Shown here: in pieces, positions 19,217 through 31,400 of the stretch
How positions within the stretch are numbered: the stretch's first letter is position 1
Layout of the letters: each line of letters starts with the position of its first letter
Source: Saitoella complicata NRRL Y-17804
Taxonomy: Eukaryota; Ascomycota; Saitoellomycetes; Saitoellales; Saitoellaceae
NCBI RefSeq assembly: GCF_001661265.1
Contig: NW_017566994.1
Location: 372,001-436,000 of the forward strand
Direction of reading: 5' to 3'
Length of the DNA: 64,000 bases
Position numbers and translations under genes: made by a program
The notes under the pieces: generated by a model
Databases searched by the model: none
What the model was told of the DNA's origin: nothing
The model's input: only the letters and a program-made list of their open reading frames with translations

Positions 19217-22200
19217 ATGGCCAACGACGGTGTCTCCGCTGCTGCTTCAACAATCCCGACAAAGCGTCGCAGGACGAACTCCATGGACAAGAACGTGGGG
19301 CAACATAGACCCAGGGATGATGATCAAGATACACCCATGCCCGAAGCGGCACCTTATGAGAATGGATCGAGTAAGGCGGTTATTGCGACTGATAGTGCGG
19401 AGTCGAGTAAGCAATGGCAGGAAACCATCGAGAAAGTGGTCAAATCCGTCGTTTCGATCCGGTTCTCGCAAGTCTCCGCGTTCGATACCGAGGGACCTGA
19501 GACGTCTGAAGCTACTGGGTTCATCGTGGATGCAGAGAGAGGCTACATCCTTACCAATCGACACGTTGCATGCGCCGGTCCTTTCGTCGGACATGCTATC
19601 TGCGAGAACCACGAAGAGGTGGAGGTCTTCCCCGTCTACCGCGACCCGATCCACGATTTCGGTATTCTCAAATTCGACCCAAAGGCAATCAAGTACATGC
19701 CCGTCATCGCACTCCCCATCCGTCCAGAACTCGTGCGCGTCGGGTTGGAGATCAGAGTCGTAGGTAACGACGCCGGAGAGAAGCTTTCCATCCTTGCTGG
19801 TTTCATCTCCCGAACGGATCGTAATGCGCCGGAGTATGGTGACCTCACATACTGTGATTTCAACACAAACTACATCCAAGCTGCTGCGTCCGCGACGGGT
19901 GGATCTTCGGGTTCGCCGGTTATCGCGCTCGACGGATCCGTTGTTGCGTTACAAGCTGGTGGACGGACTGCCGCCGCTACTGATTTCTTCCTGCCGCTTG
20001 ATCGTCCATTGAGGGCGTTGCAGTGCATTCAGCAGGAAAAGCCGATTACGCGTGGTACCATCCAAACCCAATTCCTCCACAAACCCTTCGATGAGTGTCG
20101 TCGTCTCGGACTCTCCGCTGAGACTGAAGCCGATGTCCGTGGGAAGTTCCCAGAGGAGATCGGAATGTTGGTAGCGGAAGTCGTCCTCGAAAGCGGACCC
20201 GCGTGGGATAGTCTCCAGGAGGGTGATATCCTCATCTCCCTCAACGGCCAGCTATGCACGAAATTCATCCCCCTCGAAAGCACACTTGACGAATCTGTCG
20301 GCAAGGACGTCGAGATCGTCGTTCAGCGTGGTGGACAGAACTTGACTTTCCAACTCACTGTCGGTGACAAACACGCCATCACACCCGACCGCTACGTCGA
20401 GTTCTCCGGTGCGAAATTCAATAATTTGTCGTACCAACTCGCGCGATCATACGCGATTCCTGTACAGGGTGTCTACGTCTGTGAACCCGCGGGTGCATTC
20501 CGTCTCGATGGCCCAGACCACGGTTGGATCGTCGAATCAGTCGACCACAAACCCGTTCCAGACCTCGATACCTTCATTACCGTCGTTCGCGAGATCCCGG
20601 ATCGCGCTCGCGTGGTCGTTCAATACAGGAGTATCCACGATATGCACTCCATCTCCACCTCTGTCGTCCAAATCGACCGTCATTGGTCCGCCTCCTTCCG
20701 GTTGGCGGTAAGGAATGACAAAACGGGATTATGGGACTTCACGGACCTCGGAAAGCCTAAACCGCCGGTTGAGTTGAACCCGAGGACGGCGAGGTTCGTG
20801 CAGATGGATAAGAGTCTTGGCGCAGCGGGGAGTTTGGTCAAGAGTTTCGTGAAGGTGCATTATTATATGCCCTGTCGCCTTGACGGGTTCCCGCGGTCGA
20901 GGAAGAGTGGAACGGCGTTGGTTGTCGATAAGGAGAGGGGGTTGTGTGTCGTTTCTCGCTCGAACGTGCCGTTTGATATGGGTGATCTCAGTCTCACCTT
21001 TGCGGACTCCATCATCGTACCCGGAAAAATTGTCTTTTTGCACCCGACGCAGAATTTCGGGTTTATTCAGTACGATCCGAAGTTGATCGGTGAGACGCCC
21101 GTCGAGCAGGCACAGTTCTCGGAGAAGGAGATTGAGCAGGGACATACCGTCTCTTTCGTCGGGTTTAACCACAATAATAGGATTGTTGCGACGAAGACTT
21201 CGGTTGCTGATGTCACTGCCGTCACGATTCCGCAGAACTCGACGCCGAGGTTCAGGGCCGTTAACTTGGATTCTATCTCTGTTGATTCGAATTTGGCGGC
21301 ACAGTGTGGTTCTGGAGTCCTCGCTGATGAGGAAGGAAAGGTTCAGGCACTTTGGCTCACATACCTTGGTGAACGCACCCAGAGCGGACATGATACGGAG
21401 TATAGGATGGGATTGCCGATTGGGGCTATCTACCCCGTTTTGGAGCGATTGAAGCAGGGGAAGAAAGTCAATTTGAGGATATTGGGGGTGGAGTTGTTTA
21501 GTGTGCTCATGAGTACCGCACGTAATATGGGATTGTGCGATGAATGGGTCAGGAAAGTCGAGGAGGCGAATCCTGTTCGTCATCAGTTGTTCATGGTGAG
21601 GAGAGTCGAGGCGGGCTATGAGCGCGTTTTGGAGGACGGTGATTTGATTTTGGCGATTAATGGACAGACGATCACTAGGACTCGCGAGTTGGATGTGCAG
21701 TATGATAATGAGGTGTTGGATATTACTGTGTTGAGGAAGAGTGAGGTCGTGGAATTGAAGGTCCCAACGTTGAGTGCTGATACGCTCGAGACTGATCGTG
21801 TCGTGTTCTGTTTTGGTGCGCTGTTGCAGCCCCCGCACCACGCCGTTCGTCAACAGAGCAAGAAGTTGCATTCCGGGATCTACATTTCGGGTCGTTCTAG
21901 GGGATCTCCGGCGTATGAGGGAAGTGGAGGCGGGTTGGTCCCTACGATGTGGATTACGCATGTTGATGAGACTCCGACACCCGATTTGACGACGTTCTTG
22001 GATGTTGTTAGGCCGATTCCGGATAATACGTATGTGCGGATCAAGACGATGTCATTCGATAACGTCCCCTTCGTGATCTCATTGAGGAAGAGGGAGCATT
22101 ACTTCCCGACGGTCGAGTTGGTAAAGGATGGGAGTGCGGAGTGTGGATGGAAGGCTATCAAGATTGGAAAGGATGGTGAGGAGGAGGAGGGTATTGTGGT

Positions 22201-22282
22201 TCATGTTGATGGACTTGTCGAGGATCCGATTGAGATGGTGGAAGATGCGTGTGGACCTGAGCCGCAGGAGCCGGAGGAGTAG
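19217..22282 (+). CDS. NMA111: Nuclear HtrA-type serine protease Nma111
   Basis: A 1021-aa single-exon protein, normal for this family, which is a fused double HtrA. An N-terminal nuclear signal is visible (TKRRRTNS, residues 15-22). The first protease unit has the complete triad: H116 in TNRHVACAGP, D147 in DPIHDFGIL, S231 in TGGSSGSPV. PDZ-like units follow (for example GPAWDSLQEGDILISLNGQ near residue 330 and VLEDGDLILAINGQ near 810). A second, degenerate protease unit lies between them (from about residue 530). In yeast Nma111 is a nuclear protease with roles in heat tolerance, lipid homeostasis and cell death; the substrate known there is the IAP protein Bir1. The 5' half uses mainly C-ending codons and the 3' half mainly G/T-ending ones. 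Confidence 0.96.
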   Translation: MANDGVSAAASTIPTKRRRTNSMDKNVGQHRPRDDDQDTPMPEAAPYENGSSKAVIATDSAESSKQWQETIEKVVKSVVSIRFSQVSAFDTEGPETSEATGFIVDAERGYILTNRHVACAGPFVGHAICENHEEVEVFPVYRDPIHDFGILKFDPKAIKYMPVIALPIRPELVRVGLEIRVVGNDAGEKLSILAGFISRTDRNAPEYGDLTYCDFNTNYIQAAASATGGSSGSPVIALDGSVVALQAGGRTAAATDFFLPLDRPLRALQCIQQEKPITRGTIQTQFLHKPFDECRRLGLSAETEADVRGKFPEEIGMLVAEVVLESGPAWDSLQEGDILISLNGQLCTKFIPLESTLDESVGKDVEIVVQRGGQNLTFQLTVGDKHAITPDRYVEFSGAKFNNLSYQLARSYAIPVQGVYVCEPAGAFRLDGPDHGWIVESVDHKPVPDLDTFITVVREIPDRARVVVQYRSIHDMHSISTSVVQIDRHWSASFRLAVRNDKTGLWDFTDLGKPKPPVELNPRTARFVQMDKSLGAAGSLVKSFVKVHYYMPCRLDGFPRSRKSGTALVVDKERGLCVVSRSNVPFDMGDLSLTFADSIIVPGKIVFLHPTQNFGFIQYDPKLIGETPVEQAQFSEKEIEQGHTVSFVGFNHNNRIVATKTSVADVTAVTIPQNSTPRFRAVNLDSISVDSNLAAQCGSGVLADEEGKVQALWLTYLGERTQSGHDTEYRMGLPIGAIYPVLERLKQGKKVNLRILGVELFSVLMSTARNMGLCDEWVRKVEEANPVRHQLFMVRRVEAGYERVLEDGDLILAINGQTITRTRELDVQYDNEVLDITVLRKSEVVELKVPTLSADTLETDRVVFCFGALLQPPHHAVRQQSKKLHSGIYISGRSRGSPAYEGSGGGLVPTMWITHVDETPTPDLTTFLDVVRPIPDNTYVRIKTMSFDNVPFVISLRKREHYFPTVELVKDGSAECGWKAIKIGKDGEEEEGIVVHVDGLVEDPIEMVEDACGPEPQEPEE

Positions 22283-22611
22283 GGATGCATATATGGTTTT
22301 GGGAAGAGGATATGATAGAGGCATATCTCAGGGAATGTTTATGGTAGGACGAAAAGGCTTATGGAGCATATGGCAATAGCATAGAAGGCAATTGAACATT
22401 TTTTTTCCTGTTGAGCATTGAGCATGGACCCTGAGATCTGATAATGTGGGTCGTAGCGATCTCCGACTCGGAGTCCCGATCGCGTGTTGCAGATCGCGCA
22501 TTCGCGGGGCTCAGCCACACAGAACACAGAAATACAAAACCCTGACCATCGCGTCCTCTTCGTTCGGCAGAATCTGCAATCCAGTCGCTGCCGTTGATAT
22601 CCCTCCTAAGG
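22283..22611. other. Intergenic NMA111 / ALO1
   Basis: About 330 bp between tandem plus-strand genes, holding the NMA111 3' region and ALO1 promoter. No further feature recognised. Confidence 0.4.
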
Positions 22612-24108
22612 ATGGACAAAGCAATTGAGTACAAGCGCAACCACAGGTTCCAGAACTGGGCAGGAACTTTCGTCTGTACCGCCGAACGCTTCTACCAACC
22701 GCATACACTCGACGAATTGAAATCAATCCTCGCCGATGCCCGCGCACATAAGAAACAGCTCCGTGTAGTTGGGTGCGGACACTCGCCTTCTGATATCGCA
22801 ATGACGACGGATTGGATGGTTAACCTGGATTACTTGAACAATGTTATCGAGGTCAACCATGAGAAGCATGAGGTTACCGTTGAGGCTGGAATGCGGTTGT
22901 TCAGACTACACGAGATTCTGGATAAGGAGGGATGGGCAATGCCGAATATTGGGTCGATTTCTGATCAGAGTGTTGCGGGTGCGATCGCGACTGCGACGCA
23001 TGGGAGTAGTTTGAAGCACAAATTGATCAGTGATCAAGTTCGGGAACTGACAATCTTGTTGGCGGATGGAACAGAGCGGACATGTTCGGAGGAGAGTGAT
23101 CCAGAGTTGTTCAAAGCTGCTTGTGTTTCCCTTGGAGCGCTGGGAATTATCATCCGGGTTAAGATGCACGTCGTCCCGGCCTTTGACTTGGAGATGACGA
23201 GTACGGTGATGGATTTTGATAAAGTCATCGATTTATGGAATTCCGATAAGTTGTGGAACTCCGCAGAGTACGTCCGAGTATGGTGGTTCCCCTACTCCAG
23301 CAGATGTATCGTCGCCCGTCAAGACCGCATACAATCGAACTCAAAACCACGAACAGCGACATCCGTATGGTCATGGCTAGCAGATTCCTTCTGGGGGTAC
23401 CACGCTCAACAAATCTTCCACTACATCGGCCGGATCTTCCCATCCTGGCTCCCCTCCTTCGAGCGCTTCGTCTTCTCCCGCCGATATGGCTGGGCATTGG
23501 GTTTGGAGAGCCACCGTGTGGATAACAGTTACGATGGAATGAACATGGACTGTCTCTACGCCCAATACGTCGACGAGTGGTCCCTCCCCGTCCCCACTGG
23601 TGCCGAAGCCACCATCCGTCTCCGCAACTGGCTCATCAACCATGACACCTCCCCCACGACCGGTATCCCCGACCACGATCCCCGCGGAATCTTCATCCAC
23701 TCCCCCATCGAGATTCGCGTAACGAAGGGCGACGAGGATGATGCGTATTTGAGTACGGCGTATGGGCACGATACAGTTTATATCGGTGTTATCATGTATC
23801 GACCATACCACCTCCCAACCTCCTACCACCGCTACTTCTCAGCATACGAAGGCCTCATCCACTCCCTCGGTGGCCGTCCACACTGGGCCAAACAGCACGG
23901 AATGGGCCGAAAAGAATTGGAGGACAAATATCCGGAATTAGGGACGTGGTTGAGTGTGAGGGAACGAGTTGATCCGGAGGGCGTATTTTTGGGGGAGTAT
24001 GTGAGGAGGCATTTGGTCGAGGAGAAGGATGTGAGGGGGGTTAGCGTTGCGAATGGGGAGGCGGGGAGGATGTATAAGGTGGTTAATCGGGTTGGGGATG
24101 AGGAGTGA
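22612..24108 (+). CDS. ALO1: D-arabinono-1,4-lactone oxidase
   Basis: A 498-aa single-exon protein counted from the ATG at 22612 (MDKAIEYKRNHRFQNWAG); an in-frame ATG at 22594 would add six residues, but the family starts at the inner one. The FAD-binding part has VVGCGHSPSD with H57 at the place of the covalent flavin histidine of yeast Alo1. It continues with GSISDQSVAGAIATATHGSS, the PCMH-type fold, and ends with the ALO C-terminal domain containing the HWAKQH motif. It performs the last step of D-erythroascorbate synthesis in the mitochondrial outer membrane, an antioxidant pathway of fungi. Synonymous codon style alternates in blocks along the gene: G/T-ending to about 23240, C-ending at 23280-23720 and 23790-23890, and G/T-ending at the end. 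Confidence 0.96.
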   Translation: MDKAIEYKRNHRFQNWAGTFVCTAERFYQPHTLDELKSILADARAHKKQLRVVGCGHSPSDIAMTTDWMVNLDYLNNVIEVNHEKHEVTVEAGMRLFRLHEILDKEGWAMPNIGSISDQSVAGAIATATHGSSLKHKLISDQVRELTILLADGTERTCSEESDPELFKAACVSLGALGIIIRVKMHVVPAFDLEMTSTVMDFDKVIDLWNSDKLWNSAEYVRVWWFPYSSRCIVARQDRIQSNSKPRTATSVWSWLADSFWGYHAQQIFHYIGRIFPSWLPSFERFVFSRRYGWALGLESHRVDNSYDGMNMDCLYAQYVDEWSLPVPTGAEATIRLRNWLINHDTSPTTGIPDHDPRGIFIHSPIEIRVTKGDEDDAYLSTAYGHDTVYIGVIMYRPYHLPTSYHRYFSAYEGLIHSLGGRPHWAKQHGMGRKELEDKYPELGTWLSVRERVDPEGVFLGEYVRRHLVEEKDVRGVSVANGEAGRMYKVVNRVGDEE

Positions 24109-24464
24109 TGGGTGTCTCGCGATTGGGGCGTTACGGGAGGAATGTTGGATGGGATAGAGTCGCTTTTCTTTCGTGGCATAGGCGTATTGGGATTGGCGCT
24201 TTCGGTTGGTTCAGGTTTATGTTATGTTCTAATACGATACATTCTTTTAATGCTCTCGCAATTAGAAGCTATAGATGCCAGAATGTGTGAGACCAACCTG
24301 TACAAAACCAAGTGACATTTCCTGCCAGAATGATAAATCCAACATCACAGTTCGCAGTCTCCAGATTGTAGGCTTAATATCTATCAGGTGTACCGCAAGT
24401 AGAAGTAAAAGCAATCAAATGTGAAACGGGTATATAAGATTCTTCCTAAACCAATTGCAACGCA
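24109..24464. other. Convergent 3' region ALO1 / SDA1
   Basis: 356 bp between convergent genes, A/T-richer towards 24320-24450. No gene seen. Confidence 0.4.
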
Positions 24465-26690
24465 CTAATGTCCCTTCTTCTTCTGCTTGTCAACATGCGC
24501 CCTCAACACCCTCTGCTTTTCCGTCAAACTCCTCTTCGACTTACCCTGCACACTCCGCTTATGCACAATCATCATGAAGTTCTTCTTACGAGCCTTCTCC
24601 CTATTCGTAGTAGATCGTCCAGCTTCATCACGGAACTGCTTACGAGATCCGAACTTCTCGCGGCCTTCGCGGCCTTCGGCGACGGAGGCCATGCGTTCGG
24701 CGTAGTCTGCTTTGGTCTTTTTGCGGGGACCTTCGATGGCGGCGGCGTCGACGTATTCGCCGGTTTTGGGGGGTTGTTTGCCGCGTAGGCCGAGTATTCT
24801 GTTTGCGGCGGCTTGGACGCGGAGTTCCTCGAGCTTGGCAAAGTCGGCGGGGGTGAGGATCTTGGTGGTGGCGAGCTCGGAGAACCTCTTCTCCGCAGCT
24901 GCCAACTCCTCTCTTACTCTCGCCGCAGCCTCGACATCCTCCATATCCTCATCCGACTCCTCTTCCTCCTCTTCAGCCTTTCTCTTCCTGGATACAGGCT
25001 TCTCCTTCTCAGTCTTCTCCTTCTTCTTGCCATCCTCATCCTCGGAGTCTGAAATCTCGATGTCCTCACCATCACTCTGCACAGCAATCCAATCACCCTC
25101 GCCCTCACTGTTCTCATCACTCTCAACCTCCCACTGTCCCCAATCATCCTCCTCACCCTCCTCCTCATCACCACTCCCCTTATTCGCCTCCTGCTCCTTT
25201 TTCCACTCCGCCAACAACTCCAATCCCTCAATCCCACGTTGCGCACCGAGCTCTTGACCAAACTTGAGCTCAGAGTGGGTCTTCATGCCCATCGAAGCAT
25301 TCTTTCCACGATCCTTCTTCTTCAACATCTCGGGTGCGATATCACGGTAAAGACCGATCAATCCACGCGCGGCCATCATGACACCCTTATCTCTCGATCC
25401 CTTGTATTCCGTAAGGTCGTGGAGGAGGGTGGGATTCATTGCCAATGGTGCACGAGCACACATCTCGCGGATACCGTTGATACCGGCTTGTACGACTTCG
25501 GGGGCGACACCACCCGTGACGAACTCGTCCGCGATACGGCGGATGACGGGCTCGAGGACATCCGGAGGTACGAACTCGTGGGAGGCCTGAGCTGCGGTGG
25601 CGAGGAAGTGGGTTACGTCGCGCTGGCTTGGTGAGAGGAATTTGAGAATGTAGGAGTAGAATCCGAGGACGGACAACTTGTGTACACCAATCAAACGCGA
25701 AACAAGCTGGAGTACTGCCAACTTCTGCTCCATGATAAGTCGTGTCTTAGAGTTCGTGAGGTGCTTGCTGAAAAGCTGTTCAGCGAAACCTTGAGGGTCG
25801 TGAAGAAGATGAAGAGCGGAGAAGTTGAGAGTAGACACCTGGTGACGCTTCTCCCTCTGCTTGTGGACCTTCTTGATCGCCTGCCTGAACTGCTTGTCAC
25901 GCTTCTTCGAACCCTTGTTGATAACGTTCTGGTGCAAAACCCTCTTGATACTAATGTCTTCCTCCTCCTCAGAGTCCGAAGCCTCAGCCTTCTCGTCATC
26001 TGCGCCAAGAAAGAAATGGATTCCTCCGGACATGACCTTGTGGTTGGTATGCAACGCTGCCTCCTTCATGATCTCGACAGTACGTGCATCATCCCAAATT
26101 CCGCGCTTCCACATCTCTCGGGTGAGCTTGACTGCCCAAGCACCAGCAGTGCTGGATCCATCCTCGGCACCTTGCTCGACCATACCGAACAAAACAGACT
26201 GGACAGTCTTGTTGAGGCGGTGGTTCTTTGCCTTCTGGTTCGCCACACGGATATCGGAGACGATGGTGTTGTAGATCTGTACGCGGAGGTTCTTGGAGGG
26301 AGTGTTGGCGAGGAGAGGGAAGAGAGTCTGAAGAAGAGAGATGGAAGTGATGACGTCCTTATTTCTCAACAAAACGAGGGACTGGACCAACTTCTCTCTC
26401 AGATCAGGGTGGAGGACGGCGTGGTGGTTGGTGAGGAGCATCGTAAGGTCATTGGGAAACGATGCAGTCTCTGTAGGATAGCAGTTGCTGACGTGTGCCA
26501 TAAATCCGACCAACTCCGCAAACTCCGTACCCTCATCCTCCGGCTTAACGAGGAAGATATCCCTCGTAGACTCATAATGCCTCCATTGCATCAGGAACTC
26601 ATCCTGGTAAGACTCCGGATCACGCTTGACGAGGTACTGGAGATGAGGAAGGTTCGTCGGGAGGACAGCGGCTCTTCTTTGCTTTACCAT
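24465..26690 (-). CDS. SDA1: 60S ribosome biogenesis / actin-organisation protein Sda1
   Basis: A 741-aa single-exon protein of the size expected for Sda1. The N-terminal NUC130/3NT-type helical region ([19 protein letters not shown], with [13 protein letters not shown]) and the SDA1 domain (around residues 380-480, including [20 protein letters not shown]) are clear. An acidic Asp/Glu/Ser stretch follows, then a basic end rich in RKKNFMM and [17 protein letters not shown]. It is a nucleolar factor needed for 60S pre-ribosome maturation and export. It shares a 205-bp divergent upstream region with DML1. A GAAAATCCAGAGTT element lies 17-30 nt before its ATG; see findings. Confidence 0.96.
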   Translation of the reverse strand: MVKQRRAAVLPTNLPHLQYLVKRDPESYQDEFLMQWRHYESTRDIFLVKPEDEGTEFAELVGFMAHVSNCYPTETASFPNDLTMLLTNHHAVLHPDLREKLVQSLVLLRNKDVITSISLLQTLFPLLANTPSKNLRVQIYNTIVSDIRVANQKAKNHRLNKTVQSVLFGMVEQGAEDGSSTAGAWAVKLTREMWKRGIWDDARTVEIMKEAALHTNHKVMSGGIHFFLGADDEKAEASDSEEEEDISIKRVLHQNVINKGSKKRDKQFRQAIKKVHKQREKRHQVSTLNFSALHLLHDPQGFAEQLFSKHLTNSKTRLIMEQKLAVLQLVSRLIGVHKLSVLGFYSYILKFLSPSQRDVTHFLATAAQASHEFVPPDVLEPVIRRIADEFVTGGVAPEVVQAGINGIREMCARAPLAMNPTLLHDLTEYKGSRDKGVMMAARGLIGLYRDIAPEMLKKKDRGKNASMGMKTHSELKFGQELGAQRGIEGLELLAEWKKEQEANKGSGDEEEGEEDDWGQWEVESDENSEGEGDWIAVQSDGEDIEISDSEDEDGKKKEKTEKEKPVSRKRKAEEEEEESDEDMEDVEAAARVREELAAAEKRFSELATTKILTPADFAKLEELRVQAAANRILGLRGKQPPKTGEYVDAAAIEGPRKKTKADYAERMASVAEGREGREKFGSRKQFRDEAGRSTTNREKARKKNFMMIVHKRSVQGKSKRSLTEKQRVLRAHVDKQKKKGH

Positions 26691-26895
26691 TGTCGCTGTT
26701 GATTCGAACTCTGGATTTTCCGGCCGTTCGCCTCTGTTTTTTATCGCTCCTAAATTTCGTCCTTATCGGTGTGGCACGGGTGGCAGCTGGGTGCAGGACA
26801 GGCCGCACCTTAATTGCACGTACGGGAGGACCCTGGCGACGTTACAGGGGCACGACGAAACTGCGCTCAGACCACCCACAGCTCCCTTTCGAAGA
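26691..26895. promoter_or_regulatory. 205-bp divergent promoter SDA1 / DML1
   Basis: Start codons of SDA1 (minus) and DML1 (plus) diverge 205 bp apart, so both promoters lie here. The minus-strand element GAAAATCCAGAGTT at 26707-26720 also occurs in very similar form upstream of NSR1 and DRS1. Confidence 0.6.
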
Positions 26896-28387
26896 ATGCA
26901 CGAGATCATCACCCTTCAGTTCGGTCAGGCTGCGAACTTTGTCGGTACTCATTTTTGGAACGCACAGGAGACCTACTTCACCTATGATGGTCAGGATGAA
27001 TCTTTGGTTGATCATGACGTGCACTGGAGAGGCGGAGAAGGAGCTCATGGAGAGGAAACATTTACACCGCGTGTGCTTATATATGACTTGAGAGGTTTGC
27101 TCGTTGATTGTGTTGAATTCAGTGGCTAACTTGCAAACAGGTGGTTTCGGCTCTATGAAGAAGATCAATGAAATGTATGAAGCATATGAAGAAAAAGACC
27201 CATTATCGCTATGGGGCGGTCAACAGTCATCATATATTCACGAGCAAGTACCGAAAAATCAATATCAACAACATCTTGACTCGGGCGCTCCTGCAGATTT
27301 GGAAAAGCAGCTTCTGTCGACGGAGACAGTCAAAGTATGGTCCGACTTCAACCGGATATACTATCATCCACGCTCACTGAAACAACTAAACGGCTACGAT
27401 GCTGATGGAGGAATCGATCCCTTCGACAGCTACCTCAAGGGCAAAGAACTCTATGAGAAACTGGAGCACGACCACGGAGTTTTCGACTCAGATTTCAGAC
27501 CTCTCCTCGAAGAAGCTGATCAACTCCAGGGTGTGAATGTTCTCACAGGTACACGTGACGGCTGGGGCGGATTCTCCGCATCATACCTCGAGATTCTGAG
27601 AGACGAGATGCCAAAAATGACAATTCACACCTACGGACTCGAGGGACCTGAATCAAGTGAGGCGGATAAGCACGACATCAAGAAGCTCCAACCAGAATAC
27701 TCCTTTACGCAAGCTTTCAATTCCATCCATGAGACATCAACGCTCTATACACCACTCACGCTGCCCCTCAGCACTCCTCGCCATCTGAATGGGTTCAACC
27801 TCCAATCACAATGGCATACGTCAGCATTGCTTGCTCTCGCAATTGAGAACATCACCCTACCTACACGTTTACGCAGAGAGACGGCGGTGCTGAGGATGAC
27901 CGGGCTCGCTGCGCGTGCCAATTGGCGGGGACAACAGAAGATCAACCAACTCGAGCTTTATGCGCCATTACAGCAGGCAGCGGAGGTGGACAGGAGGAAC
28001 ATTCTGAGATGGGGATGGGCTAGTGCAGATATACCAGGGGAAAGCACTTTCGGAACTATGGCGGTTTTCAGAGGGGTTGATGGCGAAACAGCGGCTGATG
28101 AACTGATGCAATCACTCGAGACGCGAACAGCACCTTTGACCAACAAACTCATCCAGAAGACTCAATCACCTCTCCCAGATTCCTTCCCGTACCTTTTTGA
28201 TAAGGTGGACGGTGTTGCGACATACACTAGTTTGAAAACAAGCACTCTCGCACGACACAGACTGAAGAGCATGGTGGGCGTGGTCAAGATGTGTATGCCC
28301 CGCGGTGATGATAGGGATGAGATGGTGAATGGGTTAGAGGATATCAGGGAGGCTTACGAGCTTGAAGATGAAGATGATTATCAATGA
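26896..28387 (+). CDS. DML1: Misato-like tubulin-fold protein Dml1 (2 exons)
   Basis: Exon 1 is 26896-27094, the intron 27095-27140 (46 bp, GTTTGC donor, GGCTAAC branch, AACAG acceptor), exon 2 is 27141-28387; total 481 aa, close to yeast Dml1 (475). The start [20 protein letters not shown] is the Misato segment II / tubulin-like N-terminus (QxGxxxNxxGxxFW). After the splice the conserved [12 protein letters not shown] is restored, and the middle has the tubulin-like turn [24 protein letters not shown]. In yeast it is essential for mitochondrial DNA inheritance and mitochondrial morphology; in animals Misato takes part in tubulin folding with CCT. Very short intron, but both sites fit. Confidence 0.94.
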
Positions 28388-28407
28388 ACGGGGCTAGGAT
28401 TCGATCA

Positions 28408-31400
28408 CTAGCTAATATACCCGGGAACTGCTGGACCTTCTTCATCTGACGAAGGGTCCTCCGGCAGCTGTTCCTTCATTCCCATATTATGTCCTTCCTC
28501 TTGTTCGGGAAGCTCCACTCTTATCCTTAACCCGCGTTCCAGCATAATGTTATAGACCTTACTGATCTGGTCCTGCGTTCTCAATCCCGGCAGTTCACAT
28601 CCCAACATTATCACATCCTTAGACCATGGGCACGCATCAACACCACGCACCCAGACTCCGCGAGCTTTATCTGCGTCTCCTTGTATGCGTTCAAAGTGAA
28701 ACCACAATGCCCAAAGCTTTGCATCGGTTGCACCCCTGACCGTAGACGTAGCCCGCTCGAAAAGATTCCGTACAGCATGCGGATTATATTGTCCCTTCTC
28801 CATGTGCATCTCCGCCCAGATCGCAAATAGCCAACCACTAACATTCTCATCATCAGTCAGTACAGTCTCGTTTAGCACCTTCCGCACGCGGTTTTGAATC
28901 CGCGTTCGGGACTCGTTCCATGTGAGGAGAGAGAGGAACATGGTGTTGCAAGGGAAGAGCTTGATGGCTTCTTCCAGAACGTCACGAAGCAGTGAAGTTC
29001 GAAACGTCGGAGCATGGAGTGTATGACGGTACAGCAGTCGTGCTTGCGCTAGATAAAGGGTCTCCGAGTGTACCGTTGTTGTTAGACACATGGAGGACAA
29101 CAGCTCGTGTGCCGTACGGTAGATGCTAAGTGCCGAATCCAAACCATTGCTCACGTACTCCAGCAGTGCTCGAGATATCAATGTTTCAACTGCACGCCTT
29201 TCATCACCCAGAGATAAACTGCTGAGGGTAGATTGATCCAGGTACTTTTTCGCTTTCAGGATCGCTGTCATCGAGGGTCGGCCAGCAGGTAAATTGATTG
29301 GGACTGGATCCGTTCTTTCCTCGGGCATCGCCATGAGAACGTTCATTGCGTTCTCCTCAGTGCCCTGTTCCCACTCGAATTCGGCCCACATCCTCCATAG
29401 GCCCATGGTTTTCTGCTTTCCATCTTCAGGAAGGGCTGTAGCCATGCCCAGTGCAGCACCGTACACTTTCCTCGCTTCATCAACATTACCCTGCATTGCC
29501 TCAACTCTCGCATACGCATTCCACAGTGTCAGATTGGCTCGATCTGTTTTCAGCATCTGTTTGGCAACCTTGCGAACACCTTGCGGGTTCACAGCTGCTT
29601 CCAAAGCCAACCTGACGATGCATGCTTTCCCACCTGGGATCATGGCAAGACCACATCGGAGACTCTTCACTTCGTCACTCGTCAGATTAGCGACATCTAA
29701 TGGCTGAAACCACGCTTTAGATGGGAATAGCAGGTCCAGGTTCATGCTCAAGCCGCCCAAGCTCCCTACACCGAACCCTGTCAATCCAGAGATACCACCC
29801 ATTCTCTCCGGTTCCATGGGTTCTCCATGAACATAAGCAACAGCAGCAGACGTCGATTCTTGTTCGGGAAAGAATGAGTTTGGTTCGAGACGCGAATGTA
29901 GTCTTGAAGAGGCGAACGTCTCGAGCCCATTGAAGGCAAGCCATGCGAAAAGCAGTTTCTCGCGTGCACTCTCTGTAGTTAGGACGCAGAGCAAGTCTCT
30001 AATATCGTCGAACAGCACCACGCGATAAGGATCTTCCATTGCATCGGCATCAGTAGTGCGTGCTGGTAAAGCGCACCGAGCAGCTCGCTCCGTTTCATGT
30101 CGCAACCAGTCATCCGCGACATTGTGCATTTCCGGAGCGTAAGGCTGCCTAGCATCTGGCAGAGACTGAGACTCTTCGGTACTGCCATTGAAGTTCCTCC
30201 ACCCTTTAGCACCCTGCTCTGCAGACCGAGGCACTTCACTATCCCAGAACTCCTCGAAATCACCAAGCATGTCGTCTTCATCATCCAAGTTCATGTCAGC
30301 CTGTATGTTGTCCCAGCGTGTCGGCCTGAAATAGTTCAGCTCCATCATGGCTTGAAATGCACCAACAGTCTGCTCTGCATAGCCAGCCTGGCGCATCACC
30401 GAACAAGCCCACTCGAATATCTCAACAAGGTCCATCTCGACGTCATCTTTTCCATCCCGTACCATCTCACGAAAGACACTCAAGCACTCCGTGAATGCCC
30501 TCAGAACGTCCCTATACCTATTACCACCATTCCCGACACAGAACTGAAGATATTCCTTCCAAAGCTGTACCGCACCTTGGTTTTGATCCAATATCTTTTT
30601 CCAATGCGCAAACACCTTCCGTGCATCCCAAATGTTGTTTGCAATGCGCATATATTCCCGTAGTATCACTATTGATGTCGGACAAGCTTGAAGTCCGCGC
30701 TGTAGAACACTGAGTTTGACTTCCGCAGCGGCAACCTTGCTGGTACGGGTCGACGACACCGCTTTGCTGAGAATGACATCTTGATGAGCAGCAAGAGCGA
30801 GCCAGAATTTCTCGTCTTCCGGATGTTCGTTGACCGCCGTGGTGAGGTCTCGAGTCTTCTGCTGAACTTCGTCTCGTTTGAAGGTGAACTCATCATCGTC
30901 GTCTTCTTCCATGCCCTGCGAAGAGTTTTCCGTGGCATATTCCAAATCTTCATCTGCAGGTTTGTTTCGACGTTTTGCCTCCCCCTCGATGGACCTGAAG
31001 TTCGGTTCTTCGTCTTCCTCCAAACTCGCCTCGCCGTTGATTCTTTGGCGCTTCATCCCACCATGGAGCGGAATGAACCCATCATCACTGTCGTCGTCAG
31101 AGCTGTCATCAGGAGTCATCTTTCTCATTCTGAATGTCCGTCCACCGTCCTCTCTAGCATATAGATATCTTCGGTTTCTCAGTGATGAACCTTGATATGG
31201 TGGTCCAACCTCGATCCACCCAGGCCTGACAACTGCGGTGCCAAGAATCTTCATGTGTCGAGGTAGCCCGATAATAGACCCAAATCCGGCGCGGCGATAT
31301 AGGGGAACGTCGTATGTATGCAGGCGGCCGTACGTGAGATTCGTCTTGCTTCCCGCAATGTCGATGATGTATAGCTTCTCGTCCTCTTGACGGTCGTGGC

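Noticed and set aside
20729-21961. 410-codon frame antisense to NMA111
   Set aside because: Shadow frame with Arg/His-rich composition and no motif.
25680-26702. 340-codon frame antisense to SDA1
   Set aside because: Shadow of SDA1; it would also cover the SDA1 start region, with no own promoter.
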